In this document: one piece after another, positions 30,959 through 35,547 of the stretch
Layout: every line of letters starts with the position of its first letter
Numbering within the stretch: the first letter of the stretch is position 1
Origin: Trichococcus sp. K1Tr
Lineage (GTDB): Bacteria; Bacillota; Bacilli; Lactobacillales; Aerococcaceae
DNA length: 35,547 bases
Direction: 5' to 3'
NCBI RefSeq assembly: GCF_028309625.1
Contig: NZ_JAQMHR010000013.1
Coordinates: 1 to 35,547 of the forward strand
Notes under the pieces: model-generated
What the model was told of the DNA's origin: nothing
Seen by the model: only the letters and a program-made list of their open reading frames with translations
Databases searched by the model: none
Made by a program: the position numbers and the translations under genes

Positions 30959-32170
30959 ATGTTCAAAGAAATCATCACACCCATCCGCACCATTATGACA
31001 CCTGGTCCTGTAGAAGCTCATCCGAATGTACTTCGTGTTATGAGCACGCCTATTTTGGGACAGTTCGATCCAGCATTCTTAGCCATCATGGATGAAGTGA
31101 AAGAAATGATCAAAATCCCATTCGGGACAAAAAATGAGCAGGCTTTTGCCATCGACGGTACATCGCGTTCCGGACTTGAAGCTGCACTTATCGGACTGAT
31201 CGAACCTGGTGATAAGGTTCTGATTCCTGCGTACGGGAGATTTGCGTATTTGTTGGGCGAAATCTGTGAACGTGCGAAAGCGCAAGTGACTTATCTGGAA
31301 AAAGACTGGGACAGTGTCTTTGAACAAGATGCGATCATCGCAGAAATCAAAAGGGTCAACCCTAAAATAGTCGCACTCGTTCATGGAGAAACAGCGAACG
31401 GCCAGATGCAACCGCTGGAAAAAATCGGCAAATTCTGCCAAGACAACGATGTGTTTTTTGTCGTCGATACAGTCGCCACTTATGGTGGAGCACCCGTGAA
31501 GGTGGATGAATGGGGCATTGATGTCGCCATTGCGGGTACCCAAAAATGCGTCAGCGTGCCATCCGGAATGTCTTTGATCACTTATAACGATCGCGTTGAG
31601 AAAGTGTTGACAGCACGTTATCAGAAAGAACTTGGTCTGAGCAAAGATTTCCGCAATGACCGCCACATCAGCAGCAATTACCTGGACTTAAGCCAACTGC
31701 AACGTTACTGGAACAAAGAGCGCATCAACCATCATACCGAGGCAACCAGCATGATCTATGCACTGCACGAAGGGTTACGGATGATGATCCTGGAAGGCAT
31801 CGAGAACGGTTATGAGCGTCATAGCCAAAATGACCGCGCCATTCAGGCTGGTATCGAAGCGATGGGCTTGGCCATTTTTGGCGATCGCACAACGAAAATG
31901 CCGACGGTTACGCCCATCCTGATTCCTGAAGGTGTCGACGGCGATGCGGTACGCAATACATTGTTGAATGATTTCGGTGTCGAAATCGCTTCTTCATTCG
32001 GTCCGTTGCAAGGGAAAGTCTGGAGAATCGGCAATATGGGCTTCAGCAGCCGTAAAGAGAACGTATTGCACGTCCTGGCTGCTTTCGAAGCGGCACTCCT
32101 GTTCCACGGGGCAACCATAAACCGTGGGGAAGCCGTCCTGGCGGCTCTGCGTGAGTACAACCAAAAATAG
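30959..32170 (+). CDS. pucG: PucG-like (S)-ureidoglycine-glyoxylate aminotransferase
   Basis: A 403-residue fold-type I PLP aminotransferase of the alanine/serine-glyoxylate group. Blocks are MTPGPVEAHPNVL, ILGQFDPAFLAIMDE, FAIDGTSRSGLEAAL, VHGETANGQ, VVDTVATYGGAPV (PLP-binding Asp170) and VAIAGTQKCVSVPSGM (Schiff-base Lys196). Members of this subgroup in ureide clusters (PucG of B. subtilis) transfer the amino group of ureidoglycine to glyoxylate, giving oxalurate and glycine. A plain alanine- or serine-glyoxylate aminotransferase is the alternative. CTGGAGGA precedes the ATG. Divergent from pucR. Confidence 0.82.
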   Translation: MFKEIITPIRTIMTPGPVEAHPNVLRVMSTPILGQFDPAFLAIMDEVKEMIKIPFGTKNEQAFAIDGTSRSGLEAALIGLIEPGDKVLIPAYGRFAYLLGEICERAKAQVTYLEKDWDSVFEQDAIIAEIKRVNPKIVALVHGETANGQMQPLEKIGKFCQDNDVFFVVDTVATYGGAPVKVDEWGIDVAIAGTQKCVSVPSGMSLITYNDRVEKVLTARYQKELGLSKDFRNDRHISSNYLDLSQLQRYWNKERINHHTEATSMIYALHEGLRMMILEGIENGYERHSQNDRAIQAGIEAMGLAIFGDRTTKMPTVTPILIPEGVDGDAVRNTLLNDFGVEIASSFGPLQGKVWRIGNMGFSSRKENVLHVLAAFEAALLFHGATINRGEAVLAALREYNQK

Positions 32171-32192
32171 ACAAGGTTCCCAATAATAATAG

Positions 32193-32239
32193 AAGGAACG
32201 ATCAGGGAGAGAAATCCGCCTGGGTCGTTCCTTGCGTTA
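32193..32239 (+). terminator. Probable terminator or attenuating hairpin after pucG
   Basis: AAGGAACGA-T-CAGG (32193-32206) pairs with CCTG-GG-TCGTTCCTT (32219-32233). The following GCGTTATTT is only weakly T-rich, so read-through into pucI is possible. Confidence 0.55.
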
Positions 32240-32327
32240 TTTGGAGATCATGAGCTGCCAATAGACGCAATAAAAAAACGTTGTCCGTTGTGCACAAGCA
32301 GAAAAATCACTTTGTACATCTCTTCCG

Positions 32328-32342
32328 ATGTAAACGTTTTAG
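32328..32342 (+). promoter_or_regulatory. cre site (CcpA) upstream of pucI
   Basis: ATGTAAACGTTTTAG matches WTGNAANCGNWNNCW except for the last two defined positions. It lies where the -35 region of a TACAAT (32351-32356) promoter would be. Its core TGTAAACGTTTTA is the same as in the cre at 12541. Confidence 0.55.
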
Positions 32343-32405
32343 AGCCCATGTACAATAAGCTTATCAATGATTGATAGCGATTACAAAGATTGGGAGGGTT
32401 ATTAC

Positions 32406-33890
32406 ATGCAAGCAAGCAATGAGGAAGTGAAAATGCAAGAAACTGATCTTTTTGTCAGTGATGAACAAGTCGAAGAATTAAAGAAACGCGGTTATAATGA
32501 AGACGTCGTTCCAAAAACGGCGGAAAAAAGGAATATGAACGCAAAGAACTATTTCACACTTTGGATGGGATCTGTTCATAATATTCCTAATTATACGGCT
32601 GTTGGGGGATTCCTGTTCCTGGGTCTGTCGCCGATCAATGTTATGTTAGCTCTTATCGTCAGTTCTTTGGCAGTCAGTGCCTTTATGGTCTTCAACGGCA
32701 GAGCGGGATCGAAATACGGGATACCGTTTGCGATGCACTTGCGTTCAACCTATGGGGATCTGGGAGCCAAACTTCCTGGATTCTTGAGAGGCGGAGTAGC
32801 AGCCATCGCATGGTTCGGACTTCAGAATTATGCGGGGTCGTTGGCTTTGCTGATTTTGATAAGCAAGTTCTGGCCGGGCTTTTTGAATATCGGTGGAGAT
32901 TTCAATTTCTTCGGAATCGATCTTCCGGGCCTGATCACCTTCACCATTTTCTGGGCAATCAACGTGCTGATCGGTCTTGGCGGAGGAGGCGTTTTGAACA
33001 AATTCACTGCCATCCTGAATCCGCTGATCTACATCGTTTTCGGCGGCATGGCCATCTGGGCGATCAGAGTGGGCGGCGGCATGGGCAACATTTTGGCCTA
33101 TACGCCATCCGGTGACAGTGTCCAAGGATATGCGCCTTTACTGGCCTATTTCATCATCATCAATTCCGTCATTTCCGTTTGGGCCGCTCCAGGGGCAAGC
33201 GTATCCGACTTTACGCAAAACGCCACTTCAACGCGCGACCAGTCGATCGGACAAACTGCCAGCCTTTTGGTTGCATACTTGATTTTCGCCTTATCCAGTG
33301 TCGCCATTTTGATCGGCGGATCCATCCACTTCGGGGTACAGGAATGGAACGTTCTGAACATCGTGAACAAGTGGGAAAGCGTCCCTGCTGCGGCATTGGC
33401 TGTAGTCGTATTCCTGATGACAACCGTCTCGACAAATGCAACCGGTAACATCATTCCGGCCGCGTATCAATTGTCGGCTTTGTTCCCTAAATCTGTCGAT
33501 TACAAGAAGGGCGTTCTGATCGCTTCTGTCATCAGCTATCTCATCATGCCATGGAAATTGATGGAAAATTCCGCGAGCATTTTCGCTTTCCTGAATATCA
33601 TCGGCGCTGTTTTAGGTCCTGTAGCGGGTGTCATGTTGGCGCATTATTATTTCGTCAAGAAACAGAAAATCGATATAGACGCTTTATATATGGATTTCAG
33701 CAAAGATAATTCGCAAAATCCGTATAAGGGCATAAATATAGAAGCCTACATCGCCACAATCGCAGCTTTATTGATTTCCGTGAGCGGACAGGTCATTCCT
33801 GCCCTGCAGATGATCTCCAATCTGTCTTGGTTGATTGGTGCAGCTTTGGCCTTCGGTATCTATCTGATGCTGAAGAGGGGAAAAAAATAG
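32406..33890 (+). CDS. pucI: Allantoin permease, NCS1 family
   Basis: A 494-residue membrane protein of the nucleobase-cation-symport-1 family with about twelve helices. The N-terminal segment NYFTLWMGSVHNIPNYTAVGGFLFLGLS, taken in pieces, and GRAGSKYGIPFAMHLRSTYG with GVAAIAWFGLQNYAGS are diagnostic for the PucI/AllP allantoin and cytosine-allantoin group. It would bring allantoin in with a cation. The ATG at 32406 follows GGGAGGG; an ATG at 32367 lacks a site. Preceded by a cre site and followed 63 bases later by allB. A uracil or hydantoin substrate is possible from family alone. Confidence 0.88.
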   Translation: MQASNEEVKMQETDLFVSDEQVEELKKRGYNEDVVPKTAEKRNMNAKNYFTLWMGSVHNIPNYTAVGGFLFLGLSPINVMLALIVSSLAVSAFMVFNGRAGSKYGIPFAMHLRSTYGDLGAKLPGFLRGGVAAIAWFGLQNYAGSLALLILISKFWPGFLNIGGDFNFFGIDLPGLITFTIFWAINVLIGLGGGGVLNKFTAILNPLIYIVFGGMAIWAIRVGGGMGNILAYTPSGDSVQGYAPLLAYFIIINSVISVWAAPGASVSDFTQNATSTRDQSIGQTASLLVAYLIFALSSVAILIGGSIHFGVQEWNVLNIVNKWESVPAAALAVVVFLMTTVSTNATGNIIPAAYQLSALFPKSVDYKKGVLIASVISYLIMPWKLMENSASIFAFLNIIGAVLGPVAGVMLAHYYFVKKQKIDIDALYMDFSKDNSQNPYKGINIEAYIATIAALLISVSGQVIPALQMISNLSWLIGAALAFGIYLMLKRGKK

Positions 33891-33953
33891 TTTCATCCAA
33901 CTTTTGGTTTCAAAATTATTGATATAAATCATTTATTATTAGGAGGAAAAAGT

Positions 33954-35378
33954 ATGAGTTACGATTTACTGATCAAAAATGGTTTGGTTATCCTGGATAA
34001 TGGTGAAATTGAAACAGATGTAGCCATCAAAGATGGTAAAATAGCAGCTATCGGAAGCAACTTGGGTGATGCAGCTGAAGTCATCGATGCTAAAGGTCTG
34101 GTTGTCAGCCCTGGTATGGTTGACGCACACGTGCATATCACAGATCCAGGCGGCAGCTACCGCGACGATTGGGAAGGCTATCTGACAGGAACAAAAGCTT
34201 GTGCCAAAGGCGGCGTAACTTCCTTCATGGAAATGCCTTTGAACCAAGTTCCGGCTACAGTCGATGCCAAAACGTTGCAAATTAAAGTGGATGCTGGTCA
34301 AAACAAATTGACGGCAGATGTGGCTTCATTCGGCGGATTGGTTCCTTTCAACATCGAAGGTGGAATCCAGGAATTGGATGAAGGCGGCGTTGCAGCCTAT
34401 AAATGCTTCATGGCTACCTGCGGCGATCGTTCCATCGAAGGCGACTTCATGAATGCGGATGACTACACTCTGTATGAAGGCATGAGACAAATCGCGAAAA
34501 CTGGTAAAGTATTGGCGATCCACGCTGAAAATGCGACAATCACAGACAAATTGGGCGAAATCGCCTACAAAAACGGCGAAACAACGCTGAAAGCTTATGT
34601 AGCGAGCCGTCCTGTCTTCACGGAAGTGGAACCAATCAGACGCGCGATCCTGTTCGCAAAAGAAACAGGCTGCCGCATCCATATTTGCCACGTAGCTTGC
34701 CCTGAAGGCGTAGAAGAAGTGACCAGAGCCCGCAATGAAGGTGTTGACGTGACTTGTGAAACGTGCACGCACTATCTGTACTTCGATACTTCAGAATTGG
34801 ATGCAATCGGACCGATCGTTAAGTGCTCACCTCCAATCCGTGATAAAGAAAACCAAAACGGCATGTGGGAAAAATTATTGGCTGGCGAAATTGCTTTTGT
34901 TACTTCCGATCACTCTCCATGTACACCTGATCTGAAGGACAAAGAGAATGCCTTTGAAGCTTGGGGAGGTATTGCAGGCGTTCAGAACAACGTGGATGTG
35001 TTGTTCGATGAAGGTGTTCAGAAACGCGGCATGTCCTTGAGATTATTTGCCGACATCATCGCAGCAAATCCGGCAGAACGCTTCAACTTGAGTTCAAAAG
35101 GCCACATCGCAATCGGCAAGGATGCTGATATCGTGCTGATCAAACCGAATGCGCCGTATACATTAAAAACAGAAGATTTAGAGTACAAGAACAAAATCAG
35201 CCCATACGTTGGCCGCGAAATCGGAGCGCAAGTAGCAAGAACGATTCTGCGCGGCGAAACGGTCTACAGTCTGGAAGATGGCGTTTCGGATACCCGTTCA
35301 GGAGAGTTCGTCTTCGTCAACGGCGAGACGGTCTACAGCTCGGAGACACGTTCAGAAGAAGCCGTTTCTGTCAAATAA
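33954..35378 (+). CDS. allB: Allantoinase
   Basis: A 474-residue cyclic amidohydrolase that opens the hydantoin ring of allantoin to allantoate. The dinuclear metal site is complete: VDAHVHI (His59, His61), carboxylated Lys150 in AAYKCFMATCG, His190 in AIHAENA, His246 in IHICHVACPEG and Asp319 in SDHSPC. Positions run parallel to the E. coli enzyme. The tail is some 20 residues longer than in E. coli AllB (about 453) and contains GETVYS twice, from an imperfect tandem duplication (35253 and 35322, 69 bases apart). TTAGGAGGAAAAAG precedes the ATG. Confidence 0.94.
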   Translation: MSYDLLIKNGLVILDNGEIETDVAIKDGKIAAIGSNLGDAAEVIDAKGLVVSPGMVDAHVHITDPGGSYRDDWEGYLTGTKACAKGGVTSFMEMPLNQVPATVDAKTLQIKVDAGQNKLTADVASFGGLVPFNIEGGIQELDEGGVAAYKCFMATCGDRSIEGDFMNADDYTLYEGMRQIAKTGKVLAIHAENATITDKLGEIAYKNGETTLKAYVASRPVFTEVEPIRRAILFAKETGCRIHICHVACPEGVEEVTRARNEGVDVTCETCTHYLYFDTSELDAIGPIVKCSPPIRDKENQNGMWEKLLAGEIAFVTSDHSPCTPDLKDKENAFEAWGGIAGVQNNVDVLFDEGVQKRGMSLRLFADIIAANPAERFNLSSKGHIAIGKDADIVLIKPNAPYTLKTEDLEYKNKISPYVGREIGAQVARTILRGETVYSLEDGVSDTRSGEFVFVNGETVYSSETRSEEAVSVK

Positions 35379-35391
35379 GACAACAAATAAG

Positions 35392-35426
35392 TAGGATCCA
35401 GGGTTAGCGCCCGGATCCTCTTTTTG
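35392..35426 (+). terminator. Terminator of allB, at the insertion point of the group II intron
   Basis: AGGATCC-a-GGG (35393-35403) pairs with CCC-GGATCCT (35410-35419), followed by CTTTTTG. The intron starts at the next base. Confidence 0.85.
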
Positions 35427-35547
35427 GTGTGCCCGGCATGGGTGATAACTTGGTGGTGAAAGTCCACTACAGACTTGGCAGTAGGAACTGTTAGTGAATG
35501 ACAAGGGTGTCCACCGTGAGGTGGAATCTGAAGGAAGTCGGACGCAA
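35427..35547 (+). mobile_element. Group II intron, 5' end (truncated by the window edge)
   Basis: From GTGTG (the GUGYG 5' consensus) the sequence continues with GCCCGGCATGGGTGAT, GGTGGTGAAAGTCCACTAC, GGCAGTAGGAACTGTTAG, GACAAGGGTGTCCACC and GTGGAATCTGAAGGAAGTCGG. I recognise this as domain I of bacterial group II introns that carry an LtrA-type reverse transcriptase/maturase. Position directly after a terminator stem is the usual target of subgroup IIC. The reverse transcriptase ORF and domains II-VI lie beyond the window. Confidence 0.88.

Overview
The window looks like a chromosomal segment of a low-to-moderate-GC Firmicute of the order Lactobacillales. The large 5S-linked tRNA cluster, strong AGGAGG-type ribosome binding sites, CcpA-type cre sites, T-box-free ECF thiamin uptake and Firmicute regulators (HxlR, RpiR, IclR, PucR) point there. 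By eye the coding GC is higher than in Enterococcus or Carnobacterium and would fit a Trichococcus-like member of the Carnobacteriaceae. That genus guess is inference only.

Region 1 (1-2600) is the 3' end of an rRNA operon. It holds a 5S rRNA and 25 same-strand tRNA genes, closed by a long perfect terminator hairpin. Two tRNA spacers, on either side of the initiator tRNA, carry the same two-hairpin element with a compensatory base change and GNRA loops.

Region 2 (2600-8590) has a redox-type HxlR regulator, a small winged-helix regulator, a four-gene osmoprotectant ABC transporter of the OpuC/OsmU type (permease, binding lipoprotein, ATPase, permease), a DUF5131 protein and a medium-chain quinone-oxidoreductase-like dehydrogenase. 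Region 3 (8590-9570) is one thiW gene behind two consecutive TPP riboswitches, each with its own terminator.

Region 4 (9570-13640) is an amino-sugar unit (RpiR regulator, nagA, nagB), then a CcpA-site-controlled dhaL-dhaM pair that lacks dhaK.

Region 5 (13690-35430) is a purine-ureide catabolic island. PucI would import allantoin, AllB opens it to allantoate and AllC yields ureidoglycine. Ureidoglycine can then be deaminated by AllE and oxidised by AllD, or transaminated with glyoxylate by a PucG-like enzyme; both routes give oxalurate. The AllF/AllG/AllH set (FdrA, YlbE, YlbF families) would split oxalurate to oxamate and carbamoyl phosphate, and a carbamate kinase makes ATP from the latter. 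A separate operon (Gcl-like carboligase, a TIM-barrel isomerase, a D-2-hydroxyacid dehydrogenase, glycerate 2-kinase) would convert glyoxylate to 2-phosphoglycerate. An IclR regulator, divergent from gcl, and a PucR regulator, divergent from pucG, are the likely controllers; cre sites suggest carbon catabolite control. No ureidoglycolate lyase (AllA) is visible, so the glyoxylate source is open.

The window ends inside the 5' end of a group II intron placed right after the allB terminator. The arcC/pucR intergenic region holds several hairpins and a three-copy repeat that folds into a very long stem.
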